A stretch of 64,000 nucleotides of DNA from Anaerolineales bacterium. Its GTDB lineage: Bacteria; Chloroflexota; Anaerolineae; 4572-78; J111. The DNA is taken from contig JACKAU010000018.1 of assembly GCA_020634855.1 (NCBI GenBank), forward strand, positions 62,001-126,000, in the 5' to 3' direction. A program made the position numbers and the translations under genes. Below, piece after piece: positions 8,326-17,063 of the stretch; the first letter of the stretch is position 1, and each line of letters begins with the position of its first letter. Under the pieces are notes generated by a model, which was given only the letters and a program-made list of their open reading frames with translations, did not search any database and had not been told where the DNA came from.

Positions 8326-10515
8326 TTACACCTTCTCTTCGGTTATTTCAAAAATTGTACGGTCGCTGTCGGCCCGGTCGGTCGAACTCAACGCGGAGTC
8401 CTGATCAATATCAAAGATGGTTTCGTCGTGAGCCGGCAGCGACGACTGATCGAATCTGAATTTTACATGGGGGCCAAGGGCAATTTCTACGCCGCTTAGC
8501 AGGCTGACCTCTTCGTGTGGGCTGAGTTTAACCTCATTGACCCATGTGCCGGTGGACGAGTTCAAGTCTTTGATAAAGTAGGTTCCGTTACGATAGATTA
8601 TCCTGGCATGGGAGCGCGATGTTTCGCGGTCGCTGATCGGAATGTCGTTGGCAACACCTTTGGTTGAATTGCGGCCGATGGTGGTTTCGGTCGGCGGTAA
8701 CTCGAACTCGGTCTGAGGCAGCAGAAATTCGCCGGCGGTAACCACTAACTTAGCGTTAATTTGAGCCAGAGGCTCCGCCCGAATAAAGGTACGGTCGCTA
8801 TCAAAATCATCCGAGGCGTCCTCTTCGATAAAAGTGCGGTCGTCGTCAGGCCGATCAAAATCATCATCCAGCAAGGTTCGATCGCCGGCCGGTTGATCCA
8901 ACGCATCCTCTTCAAACTCGTCGAACTCTTCGATCATAGTGCGATCGCCCTGAGGCAGGCTATCCAGCACATTGTAGTTAACTGCTGAGATGGGTGGATA
9001 CAACGCTTCCGGCTTAGATTTGGCTCGTCTGGCTCGGACAATGAGGTGGAGTACGATCAGGCTAAACCCAACAACCAGAATTAGCAGACCGCCGCCCACA
9101 AAGATTAGGGCGCTGGTCGGCAGCTTATCGGTCAAATCGGTTTCGCCACCGGGGTCGTTAGCCGCTGCCGGCGCAACCGGGGCGACTTCGGCTTGAGCCG
9201 TTGGCGCGACGGTGGGGACCGGGGTGGGCGGGAGAGTCAAGGTCAGGTCAACCTCGGCGGAAGCTTCGACGCCGTCGACATCGGTCGCTCGCACCCGAAT
9301 GTTATGCTTGCCCGACCCCAACTCGTTGAGACCGATTTCAAAGCGGCCAAAGGGCGGGGTGACGCTTCTCTGCACCAGGTTGTTATTAATGAAAAGTTGG
9401 GTCTGTTTCAAGGATATATCGTCCGGGACACGAGCATTTACGGTTAGTTGGCCGCTGCCGGACTGTTCCACTGTTAGAGCAATCGTGTAGGGCGGGGGCG
9501 GGGTAGGCGTGGGGATAACCACCTCAGGAATGACCACGTTGCGCTGAGCCGATTGCTGCGACGCGCGCTCAACCAAGGAGACTTTAGCCACGGCATCGTT
9601 AAGGCCAGTGGTGTAGTTGATTTCATATTGATTCTTGAGTTGAGTTGAAACCAACAAAACTTGGTCGATTAAAGATTTGGCATCCAGAGCAGCAAAACTC
9701 TGGCCGCCGGTGCGGCTGCTTAGTTGCTCAAGGTCGTCCGAATCAACGGCCTCGCCAATGCCGACGCTGTAAACAGGAATGGGGTTGCCGGTTTTGGTTT
9801 CCAGGTTAAGCAGGTCATCGAGAGCGGTCCCACCGCAAGCGCCATCAGCCGCGCCGGTTGAACTGCCGGTAATCACCACCACCGCTTGCTGGCCGTCGGG
9901 CGAGTCCTGGATTAACTCCTGTTGCACGGCGAGCAGCGCGTCAAACAAACAGGCGGATTCTGATTGAGACGCGTTCAGCCGGTTGACCCCTCGGTCGATA
10001 GCGTAGTTGTGGTCGTAGGTCATGGTTTGTAAGGTCCGTATTTGGCGGTCGTATTCATATACCGCTACCATATCGCCGTCGGTCAGGGCATCAATAAAAC
10101 CCACCGCCGAGTCTTTGGCCGCGTCGAGCGTTCGGACGCGATCCGGGCCAACGTCAGCCATCCGAGCGCTAGCATCGATCAATAGGACGGCAGTCAGCGA
10201 ATTAGTCGCGGGCGCGACAGATAGAGATTGGGATTGAATAGGCTGATCATTTTCCGTCAGAATGAAATCCCCGGCGGTTAAGCCGGAAACCGGCCGGCCG
10301 GTCTCATCAGTGACTGAGACAAAAGCGGAAACATCGATGCTGCCGTTCTTCTGAGGCGCGGTCTCGACATAGGTAATCGCTACTTTGGCTACCGGTGTTT
10401 GAGCCAGGGCCGGCGGCGCGATGAAAAACAAGACCAGCGCCATTATTACCAGTTCGACTTTGACGGATGCCCTGCGGGCGATTGACTTTTTTCTGCGTGT
10501 TTTGTTCTGGTTCAT
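8326..10515 (-). CDS. VWA-FHA membrane protein with Thr-x-x-Asp/Glu repeats
   Basis: 729 aa. A signal/anchor helix (about 20-38) is followed by an extracellular von Willebrand A domain (about 105-290). Its metal site is degenerate: LLIDASARM has Asp-x-Ser-x-Arg where Asp-x-Ser-x-Ser is usual. After an Ig-like stretch and a Thr/Pro linker comes a membrane helix (about 468-492). The cytoplasmic part has a run of acidic motifs, DRTMIEE, DRTLLDD, DRTFIEE and DRTFIRA, then an FHA domain (about 590-690; TTIGRNSTKG, SRSHARI, NSSTGTWVNE), and after it DETIFDID and DRTIFEI. FHA domains bind phosphothreonine and often prefer Asp/Ile at +3, so these threonines look like ligands, in cis or trans. The gene sits between a paralogous VWA-FHA gene and a PP2C phosphatase. 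Confidence 0.88.
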   Translation of the reverse strand: MNQNKTRRKKSIARRASVKVELVIMALVLFFIAPPALAQTPVAKVAITYVETAPQKNGSIDVSAFVSVTDETGRPVSGLTAGDFILTENDQPIQSQSLSVAPATNSLTAVLLIDASARMADVGPDRVRTLDAAKDSAVGFIDALTDGDMVAVYEYDRQIRTLQTMTYDHNYAIDRGVNRLNASQSESACLFDALLAVQQELIQDSPDGQQAVVVITGSSTGAADGACGGTALDDLLNLETKTGNPIPVYSVGIGEAVDSDDLEQLSSRTGGQSFAALDAKSLIDQVLLVSTQLKNQYEINYTTGLNDAVAKVSLVERASQQSAQRNVVIPEVVIPTPTPPPPYTIALTVEQSGSGQLTVNARVPDDISLKQTQLFINNNLVQRSVTPPFGRFEIGLNELGSGKHNIRVRATDVDGVEASAEVDLTLTLPPTPVPTVAPTAQAEVAPVAPAAANDPGGETDLTDKLPTSALIFVGGGLLILVVGFSLIVLHLIVRARRAKSKPEALYPPISAVNYNVLDSLPQGDRTMIEEFDEFEEDALDQPAGDRTLLDDDFDRPDDDRTFIEEDASDDFDSDRTFIRAEPLAQINAKLVVTAGEFLLPQTEFELPPTETTIGRNSTKGVANDIPISDRETSRSHARIIYRNGTYFIKDLNSSTGTWVNEVKLSPHEEVSLLSGVEIALGPHVKFRFDQSSLPAHDETIFDIDQDSALSSTDRADSDRTIFEITEEKV

Positions 10516-10541
10516 GCGTTTTAAGCTCCTATTAAGATCGA

Positions 10542-10631
10542 TGGCTTGTTGGTTGGCTTGTTGGTCAGTTAGTTAGTTGGCTGGCTTCAAGTCCACTTAA
10601 TCGTCCAGCCAACCATCTAATTATCCGGTTA
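10542..10631. repeat. Inverted repeat, GTTGGCTGG type
   Basis: The gap between the two VWA-FHA genes is filled by GTTGGTTGGCTTGTTGG and AGTTAGTTGGCTGG words on the left and CCAGCCAACC...CCGGTTACCTAACC words on the right. The clearest arms are GTTGGCTGG 10576-10584 and CCAGCCAAC 10605-10613. Confidence 0.6.
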
Positions 10632-10632
10632 C

Positions 10633-12879
10633 CTAACCGACTATTAGCTCCACACAAGTTTTGCGACCAAGCCGCAGCTTGGTTGCGCCGTTGAGCGGCG
10701 TGGGCGTCTTCGGTTGCAGGCGAGACTCGTCGATAAACGTGCCATTCTGGCTACCCAGGTCGGTGACAAAAATTTGCTGACCTCGAACGGTAATTTCCAA
10801 GTGCCGGCGCGATATACGTCGATCGTCAGGGAAGTTGAAATGGCACCCTTCTCGGCCTACTACAAAGGGATAGCTGGTTATGACCTTTTCCTTTTCAGGA
10901 ATAGGGTTGGATGTTTGCAGCACCTTCAGGTGCGCCCGGATTGGGGTCAATTTGGTTTCCTTGGCCGACTCCGGCACACGAGCTGCTTGCGGGGCAGCGT
11001 TCGGAACGCGAGCCGCTTGTGGCACGGGATCCGGCTCCACGGCAGCCAGGCCGATCATGGTGTGATCCACCGGCGGTCGCGGCAGCGGCGTGGGTACGGA
11101 GGCTCGCCGACCCGGCCGTTTCATAAAGATGACCAAAATCGAGGCGCTCAGAGTCACCACCAATACGCTGACAATGACAATGGGATTGGCAGTCAGAGTT
11201 TGCTGAATCCGGGCAATCAACCCCGGCGGCGGCGGCGGCACGGCCTTGAATTCATAGGGATCGGTTGCCAGACGCCGTCCGTCTTTTGTCGTCAAAAAGA
11301 GTGTAACCCGATACTCCCGTGGTCCTTGTAACTGCCGGATGGCCGGGGGTAACTGCTCTTGGATGCGGCCGCCAGTCGGGAACAAGGTGGGCGTAAAGTC
11401 GTAAATACCGGCCCCGGTTTCCACATCGACAATGAATCCTTCGTAGGTGTTGATATCCTGTTTTTTATCGAGTACATCCAAATTGAGGTTGAGTTGGGGC
11501 GTTTTGAAATCGGCTTGAACGGATTTGATATTGAAGGCCACGGCTTCTCGTTCGGGCGGTTCGTAGACAAACGTTTTCAGATCCAGGAGCGTTTCCTGCT
11601 TTTCGCCAAAGGCCACAAGGAACCCCTTTTTGTCGACCGCCTTAACCCGGAAACTGTATTCACGTCCTGGAACTAAACCCTGGCTGTTTCGTTCAAATTG
11701 CAAGGTGGCTTCAGGATTCTCGAAAATTTGCTCAGGTGGAACCTGCGTCCCGTTTTTCTCGTCCCACACTTCAACAATGACCTGGTTGATCAGGTCCGGA
11801 CTGGCGACGCTTAAACCCAGGGCATAGACATCGGTATCTTCGTTATAGATAAGGCTGGTGATTTCGGCATTGGCCGGGGGCGGCGGCACATCGTAATCAC
11901 GTTTCGAGAAAAAGTTAAACGTTGTCGTCAGCGGCGTGTCGAAGTCGCGCAGCTTAACGGTTAGCACGGCTTGATTCTGCCCTTCATTGGCAAAAACGTT
12001 GGCGTGAGCCACCCACTGACTGTTCAAGCCGTCGATAATCTCCCGAAACAGGGTGTTGAGATTGTTCTGCGTGCCCACGGCTGAAAAGCCAAAGGTATCT
12101 TTAGCCATACCGGCCAATTCCGTACGGTTGATGTTACTACAGCCGTCATCACTGCACAGGCCAATGGTGTGAATGGGCGTAATCGGGCTGCCGCCGCGAG
12201 TGGCCCGATAGATGACATCGTTGTAATCACGCTGGCTACAGCGTGTGCCATCGGCGCGTTCATCTTTGCCATCGGTAAAGAGGATAATAGCGCGTCGCTC
12301 CTGTGGGCTTTTGATTTGTTTGTCGAGCAGTTCGATGGCCTTATAGGTGGCGTTGTACATACAGGTCGGCGCGCCGGGGTCCGACTCCACCGCGTCAATA
12401 GCGCCTTGGATCAACACGTGGTCATTGGTGAAGTTTTCTATGGGGCGCAGGTCCTGGTCAACGGCGAGTTCGTTAAATTTGACCACGGCAAAGCTGGCGT
12501 TGGGGGTGGCATTTTCGATGGCTTCTTTGGCCGCCTCGCGAACATTACCCATCACGTTGGCCATACTGCCGCTGCCGTCAAGCAGTAAGGTGATGTAGAT
12601 CGGCGTTTTGGGGTCGCCCACGCTAGCCGGAACCGGAGCGCTGCCCCCACCCAAAAGCTCGATACTGGCGGACTCGATGTTGGTATCGTTGTGGGGTAAC
12701 GGCCGGCCGTTTTGATCGTAAACGGTGAAGAAAATATCGAGGGCAAGGCTGTCGTCTTGATGTTCGACAGCCGGATAAATGACTATCGCGCCGGCCGGCG
12801 TTTGGGCCAGGGCTGAAACCGGCCCCAGGAGGCAGAATAAAAAGGTTACTAACAATAATACCCTAGCTGTTTTTGTCAT
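10633..12879 (-). CDS. VWA-FHA membrane protein
   Basis: 748 aa. The signal peptide (about 1-25) ends near ALAQTPAG. The extracellular von Willebrand A domain (about 90-290) has an intact metal site: LLLDGSGSMANV, with the later Asp in IILFTDGKDERADG. Fibronectin/Ig-like stretches follow, then a membrane helix (about 562-584, NPIVIVSVLVVTLSASILVI), a Pro-rich cytoplasmic linker carrying DHTMIGL, and a C-terminal FHA domain (about 665-748; PFVVGREGCHFNFPDDRRIS, SRRHLEI, GSQNGTFIDE). VWA domains bind ligands through a divalent ion and FHA domains bind phosphothreonine, so the protein could link an outside contact to an inside phospho-signal. First gene of the block transcribed towards 5658. Confidence 0.9.
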   Translation of the reverse strand: MTKTARVLLLVTFLFCLLGPVSALAQTPAGAIVIYPAVEHQDDSLALDIFFTVYDQNGRPLPHNDTNIESASIELLGGGSAPVPASVGDPKTPIYITLLLDGSGSMANVMGNVREAAKEAIENATPNASFAVVKFNELAVDQDLRPIENFTNDHVLIQGAIDAVESDPGAPTCMYNATYKAIELLDKQIKSPQERRAIILFTDGKDERADGTRCSQRDYNDVIYRATRGGSPITPIHTIGLCSDDGCSNINRTELAGMAKDTFGFSAVGTQNNLNTLFREIIDGLNSQWVAHANVFANEGQNQAVLTVKLRDFDTPLTTTFNFFSKRDYDVPPPPANAEITSLIYNEDTDVYALGLSVASPDLINQVIVEVWDEKNGTQVPPEQIFENPEATLQFERNSQGLVPGREYSFRVKAVDKKGFLVAFGEKQETLLDLKTFVYEPPEREAVAFNIKSVQADFKTPQLNLNLDVLDKKQDINTYEGFIVDVETGAGIYDFTPTLFPTGGRIQEQLPPAIRQLQGPREYRVTLFLTTKDGRRLATDPYEFKAVPPPPPGLIARIQQTLTANPIVIVSVLVVTLSASILVIFMKRPGRRASVPTPLPRPPVDHTMIGLAAVEPDPVPQAARVPNAAPQAARVPESAKETKLTPIRAHLKVLQTSNPIPEKEKVITSYPFVVGREGCHFNFPDDRRISRRHLEITVRGQQIFVTDLGSQNGTFIDESRLQPKTPTPLNGATKLRLGRKTCVELIVG

Positions 12880-13129
12880 CTTGTCTCACTCCTTGGTAGT
12901 CAAATAGATTACTCATTCCAAAGTACCAAGCGAGTGCACAATAAATGCAAAATAAATGCGAAAAATGCCGGCGCACGCGGAATATCTTCGATCTAGTAGA
13001 GTTACAAAGAAATAGCCCACATGAGATCGTTATTTTATCCGGGCGAGTATCGTTAGGTATCGGTTTGTTTGATATACTGAAGGCTGAGTTTCTTTGATTT
13101 CGCTAATGACCCAATTGGAGATAATAACA

Positions 13130-14311
13130 ATGGCTAACAAATTCAAATATCTTATTATCGGAGGAGGTATGACGGCTTCAGCCGCCGTGGAAAGCATAAG
13201 AACGATTGATAAGGGCGGGACAATTGGCCTAATTAGCGCCGAATCATATACGCCTTATGATCGGCCGCCATTATCGAAAGGGTTGTGGCAGGACACCGAC
13301 ATCGATGATATCTGGCGCAAGTGTAAAGAAAGAAATGTTGAATTCTTTCTCAAACGGCTGGCGGTAGAAATTAACCCCAGCCAGAAAATGGTCATTGATC
13401 AGCAAGACGATACCTATAGCTATGAAAAGCTACTGCTAGCTACGGGTGGAACGCCTCGACGGTTACCGTTTGGTGACGGGAATATTATTTATTACCGCAC
13501 TTTGGCCGATTATAAGCGGCTGAGGGAGTTAGCTGACCGGTACAACAGATTTGCCGTCATTGGGGGTGGCTTTATCGGGGCAGAGATAGCCGCGGCGCTG
13601 GCGATGAATGACAAACAGGTGACGATGATATTTCCCCAACAGTATATCTGCCAACATCTTTTTCCGGCCGGGTTAGCGAATTATGTAACCGATTATTATC
13701 GCGAAAAGGGCGTAGAAGTGCTGACCGGCGAAGAAGTAACCCAGGTAAAAGGGAACGAGGCCGATCTGACCGTGGTTACGATGAACGGTCGTGAGATTGC
13801 AGTGAATGGAGTGGTTGCCGGTATCGGTATCGAAGTTACTACGGAGTTGGCTGAAACCGCCGGATTAACGGTTGATAACGGCATTGTGGTCGATAAAAAG
13901 CTACGCACCAGTCATAAAGATATTTTCGCCGCCGGCGATGTCGTGGTTTTTTTCGATCCGTTTCTTAAAGCGTATCGACGGGTTGAGCATGAAGACAACG
14001 CGCTGACAATGGGCGGCGTTGCCGGTTATATTATGGCCGGCGATGATGATGTAGAGTACAATCACTCGCCGATGTTCTACTCGGATATGTTTGACCTGGG
14101 CTATGAGGCTATCGGCGAAATCAATTCTGGATTGGAGATGGTAGAAGATTGGCAGGAAAAGTACAAAAAGGGTGTGGTATATTATCTCCAAGAAGGAAAA
14201 GTATGCGGCGTCCTGCTGTGGAATGTGTGGGGGCAGGTGCCGCTGGCTCGTGACTTGATTGCCTCAGCGGAAACATTCAAATCTGAGACCCTTAAGGGAA
14301 AACTGGGGTAA
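13130..14311 (+). CDS. FAD/NAD(P)-dependent oxidoreductase (ferredoxin reductase/AIF-like)
   Basis: 393-aa flavoprotein of the pyridine nucleotide-disulfide reductase fold without redox cysteines, closest in look to rubredoxin/ferredoxin reductases and apoptosis-inducing-factor-like enzymes. FAD site: YLIIGGGMTASAAVESI near the N-terminus, where the usual GxGxxG is altered to GGGMTA. 'PYDRPPLSKGLW' and LLLATGGTPRRLP are typical of this group. The NAD(P) site is AVIGGGFIGAEIAAAL, and the second FAD site is DIFAAGDVV. ATG 13130 is chosen because GGAG lies about 9 bases upstream; the frame is open 12 codons further. It is divergent from the VWA-FHA block and followed by a strong terminator. The electron acceptor is unknown. 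Confidence 0.85.
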   Translation: MANKFKYLIIGGGMTASAAVESIRTIDKGGTIGLISAESYTPYDRPPLSKGLWQDTDIDDIWRKCKERNVEFFLKRLAVEINPSQKMVIDQQDDTYSYEKLLLATGGTPRRLPFGDGNIIYYRTLADYKRLRELADRYNRFAVIGGGFIGAEIAAALAMNDKQVTMIFPQQYICQHLFPAGLANYVTDYYREKGVEVLTGEEVTQVKGNEADLTVVTMNGREIAVNGVVAGIGIEVTTELAETAGLTVDNGIVVDKKLRTSHKDIFAAGDVVVFFDPFLKAYRRVEHEDNALTMGGVAGYIMAGDDDVEYNHSPMFYSDMFDLGYEAIGEINSGLEMVEDWQEKYKKGVVYYLQEGKVCGVLLWNVWGQVPLARDLIASAETFKSETLKGKLG

Positions 14312-14334
14312 GTCCCGGTATAAACGATTTACCC

Positions 14335-14375
14335 AAAACAGGCGCAAGACGGGTTGGCCGCTTCGCGCCTGTTTT
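14335..14375. terminator. Bidirectional rho-independent terminator
   Basis: AAAACAGGCGC (14335-14345) pairs perfectly with GCGCCTGTTTT (14365-14375). The U-run is part of the stem on both strands, so it can serve the oxidoreductase gene to the left and the convergent acetyltransferase gene to the right. Confidence 0.85.
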
Positions 14376-14435
14376 GCTGTCATCACAACCTCTCTCAAAT
14401 ATAACGTTCATCCCAATTTTTTGCGGTGGAGATAT

Positions 14436-14900
14436 CTACTGGGTTAGCTGAATAACGAACGTGGGCAAGAAACGCCCCGGAATACTGGCCGACTCTCGTT
14501 GGCCGGTTGGTTGGCCGCCGGCCGCTCGATAAAACGGCGCGGCATACGGGTCGCCCTGAATGATTAGAGCGGTCGCGCCTAACTTTTTCGCCGTCGCTTT
14601 GGCGTGTTCAATCAGAGCGCGGCCATAGCCTTGACCAATATAGGCCGGTGCAACGAACAGCGCTTCTAATTCGATTTCAGCGGGCGAGAGCGGCGTCAAC
14701 CCATAAAAACCAACAATAATGCCGTCAACGTCGGCTACAAAAAAGGGGTTAGCACGCAGGTCGGCCGGAGTGTAGGTCAGTTCCTGACGACAGGCTGCCA
14801 TAAATTCCGGGGAATAATCCCAATAGGCTTTTGAATGAAAGGCCACCTCGCTCATATGCTGGGCTTCGTACTCTTGCGCACGGCGGATGGTTACGTTCAT
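14436..14900 (-). CDS. GNAT-family N-acetyltransferase
   Basis: 154-aa single-domain GNAT enzyme, transferring an acetyl group from acetyl-CoA to an amine. The N-terminal strand is MNVTIRRAQEYEAQHMSEVA. The acceptor-side strand is VADVDGIIVGFYGL; motif A is LEALFVAPAYIGQGYGRALI with the Q-G-Y-G-R-A pyrophosphate loop; motif B is GATALIIQGDPYAAPFYRAA. The length is typical. The acceptor cannot be predicted. Isolated on the minus strand. Confidence 0.88.
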   Translation of the reverse strand: MNVTIRRAQEYEAQHMSEVAFHSKAYWDYSPEFMAACRQELTYTPADLRANPFFVADVDGIIVGFYGLTPLSPAEIELEALFVAPAYIGQGYGRALIEHAKATAKKLGATALIIQGDPYAAPFYRAAGGQPTGQRESASIPGRFLPTFVIQLTQ

Positions 14901-14932
14901 CTTCTATCTCCATAAAACCCATCTTATGACCA

Positions 14933-15012
14933 CGGTAGACCACCAGCCGTTGACTGCCGAGCCTCAACAGACGTGTCTATTTTCTGCGGTCGGCGGTCAA
15001 CTAGCGGCCGTC
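14933..15012. repeat. Inverted repeat, GACCACC/GGCGGTC type
   Basis: The left arm CGGTAGACCACCAGCCG plus TTGACTGCCGA (14933-14960) and the right arm with GCGGTCGGCGGTCAACTAGC and GGCCGTC (about 14985-15012) are imperfect inverted copies. They use the same word family as 5501-5587. Located between the divergent acetyltransferase and Nudix genes. Confidence 0.55.
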
Positions 15013-15057
15013 TTTACGCCGGCCAGATAATCATATTTGGGGTATCAAACTTTCAAG

Positions 15058-15085
15058 TTGTACTTTTAGGTCCATTGTTTATAAT
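15058..15085 (+). promoter_or_regulatory. Sigma70-type promoter of the Nudix gene
   Basis: TTGTAC (15058-15063), a 16-base spacer and TATAAT (15080-15085) lie 46 bases before the ATG at 15132. This is a good match to a housekeeping promoter. Confidence 0.65.
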
Positions 15086-15131
15086 ACCTCGTTTTCAACA
15101 AGAAAGATAATGGTCGCCGGGAGGTATCGTC

Positions 15132-15593
15132 ATGAGCAAATTCATTCCCAATGAGCTTTATTATCAAATTCTGGAAAATTTACCGATTGCCTGCGTTGAT
15201 ATTGCCATTGTGGCGCAAGGCGCGGTCTTGTTGGTCAAACGCCAGGATGCTCCGGCTAAAGATCAGTGGTGGGTTCCGGGGGGAAGAGTATTAAAGGGAG
15301 AAATGATGCGGGATGCGGCTGCCCGTAAGGCTCGGGAGGAAGTTGGCTTGGAGTGCCACGTTGGGCCGATTATTCATACGGCGGAGACGATCTTTCCTGA
15401 TGGCCCGAACAATATTCCGGTCCACAGTATCAATAGTTGTTTCTTTCTTTATCCGGTCAATCCTGATTTTAGCCTCAGGCTGGATGACCACCATGCTGAT
15501 TACCAATGGGTCGATCATATCCCGGACGGGCTTCACCCTTACGTTGAGCGATGTTTAATGGGGGCCGGCCTTAGTCAGACCGGCCCAAAATAG
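15132..15593 (+). CDS. Nudix hydrolase, GDP-mannose mannosyl hydrolase-like
   Basis: 153-aa Nudix enzyme, cleaving a nucleoside diphosphate linked to another moiety with Mg2+. The Nudix box is complete: GGRVLKGEMM, then AAARKAREEVGLE, with the REEVG helix. The WWVPGGRVLKGE form and the N-terminal 'LPIACVDIAIVAQGAVLLVKR' resemble Gmm/GDP-mannose hydrolases more than MutT. The start has a GGGAGG ribosome site (15119-15124), 7 bases before the ATG. A promoter precedes it and a terminator follows, so it is a single-gene unit. The exact substrate is not certain. Confidence 0.85.
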   Translation: MSKFIPNELYYQILENLPIACVDIAIVAQGAVLLVKRQDAPAKDQWWVPGGRVLKGEMMRDAAARKAREEVGLECHVGPIIHTAETIFPDGPNNIPVHSINSCFFLYPVNPDFSLRLDDHHADYQWVDHIPDGLHPYVERCLMGAGLSQTGPK

Positions 15594-15610
15594 GGGTGGC
15601 TATCTTTTCA

Positions 15611-15652
15611 GGAAGGAGCGCCTTTGTTGGTAGTCGCCCCTTCCATCTTTTT
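15611..15652 (+). terminator. Rho-independent terminator after the Nudix gene
   Basis: GGAAGGAGCG (15611-15620) pairs with CGCCCCTTCC (15635-15644) with one mismatch, followed by ATCTTTTT. A 14-base loop separates the arms. Confidence 0.75.
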
Positions 15653-15680
15653 CAATGCGTGATTACCTTGAACTACTGAA

Positions 15681-17063
15681 TTACGGTTTTACGTCACATT
15701 CTGCAGGATCTAACCGTATGATTTTGGCCATTACTTTAGGATCATAGCTGGTAAGGTCAATACCGCCGTCTATAATTTCCACCTCGATGAATCTGACAAT
15801 CTTATACGCATCTACCTTAGCGGGCGACGGATTCAAATTTGACATAGATTTCTTCAGCTCACTATGTACAGGAATAATAATTCTTTGCCCAACCAACTCA
15901 TTAATATAAGGCTCGACGCCTGCAGTGTTCCCCGAAAGTGAAGCCACCCAATCACCTACATTGAGCGTTGTGTCGCCTGCTTCTCCAGGATTTCTGTAAG
16001 CATTAGAGGACATTTGTGGAAACTGTAATTCGAATTGGAGAGATGTTTTATCATTATCTTGAGGATCCCAGGCGAGAAAACCTCGGTCACCTTTACTATC
16101 TTTCCCGGTATCAGGGCCACCGAGGATATCGAACTGAACACCTGGTTTTAGGTCTTTTTCTTCTGGAATTTTATCTTTGTGAATCGTAAACGGATATGCC
16201 CAGCAGCTAGGGCCCATAGTCTCTTCATTAAGACCGCGTGTGCCGCCAAGTAACCGCATTACCGTGTGAGTGTACAATGGGACGGGATCGGTAAACGGAT
16301 TCGATATCAACGGAAAGCCAAAAAGCTGCGGTTGATCGTGATACAGTTCGGTCACGATCACATTGTTTGCGGACGGAACGCCGCCGCGTTTCAAAACCTC
16401 GCAGTTGAACTGATTATTTTTGCGAGTTAATTCCTCGACCAACACATCATATTGAATCCGGGTCGGCCGATCGCCGGTCGAGGTTGCATCCGGGCCAAAT
16501 GATTGGGCTTGATATTCCTTGCCTGTCACGCCGGGATGTATAATAATATCATCCTTTTCAAATGCCGGATATGACGGATCGCTCACAAATTTATCACATT
16601 CGCAGGTGTCAGTAGGCTCGCCTTTTTTATCCACACATGGTATTCCGGTATCAACTACCACATGGGATATAATGAGCGTCGAACTACCCGTTGTATCGTC
16701 AAAATCCAGGTCGAGTTGTCCGGTGTTCGAGGTATCAGCCCAATCACGCACCAGATGATAACTTTCATCGATCGTCTCTTCAGTGGAAAAGTCCAGATAC
16801 CCCGGTCTGACTGCAAATCGCGTAATTTCCCGGTTGACGTTGACCAAAACCAAATAGCTGCGCAATGCCGAGCCAACTTCAAAGACGCCAATTAGTAAAA
16901 ATATCAGAATCGGCATCGAAATAGCGATCTCGACCAGGCTCTGACCACGTCTAACCCGCGAGAAAAAAGTATCAGCACTTAATCTGTTAATATTGCGTTT
17001 TATTTTGTCTAATATCAATGTTCCATCACCTTTAATCAAGTTGTTTTTCCTAGACCCAGGCAT
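15681..17063 (-). CDS. TadE-like pilus assembly/envelope protein
   Basis: 460 aa. The N-terminal region (about 38-75) is the TadE/TadG-like signature: RRGQSLVEIAISMPILIFLL with a single hydrophobic helix and a Glu near its start, continuing into GVFEVGSALRSYLVLVNVNRE. The rest is a large exported domain without a family I recognise; it has Cys-containing segments (CVDKKGEPTDTCECD) and seems beta-rich. TadE-like proteins are minor pilins in Flp/Tad systems, but no other tad gene (tadA, B, C, Z, rcpA) is in this window. The start codon lies inside the end of the preceding membrane-protein gene (14-base overlap), so the two are co-transcribed. A later start within the first 30 residues is possible. 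Confidence 0.75.
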   Translation of the reverse strand: MPGSRKNNLIKGDGTLILDKIKRNINRLSADTFFSRVRRGQSLVEIAISMPILIFLLIGVFEVGSALRSYLVLVNVNREITRFAVRPGYLDFSTEETIDESYHLVRDWADTSNTGQLDLDFDDTTGSSTLIISHVVVDTGIPCVDKKGEPTDTCECDKFVSDPSYPAFEKDDIIIHPGVTGKEYQAQSFGPDATSTGDRPTRIQYDVLVEELTRKNNQFNCEVLKRGGVPSANNVIVTELYHDQPQLFGFPLISNPFTDPVPLYTHTVMRLLGGTRGLNEETMGPSCWAYPFTIHKDKIPEEKDLKPGVQFDILGGPDTGKDSKGDRGFLAWDPQDNDKTSLQFELQFPQMSSNAYRNPGEAGDTTLNVGDWVASLSGNTAGVEPYINELVGQRIIIPVHSELKKSMSNLNPSPAKVDAYKIVRFIEVEIIDGGIDLTSYDPKVMAKIIRLDPAECDVKP

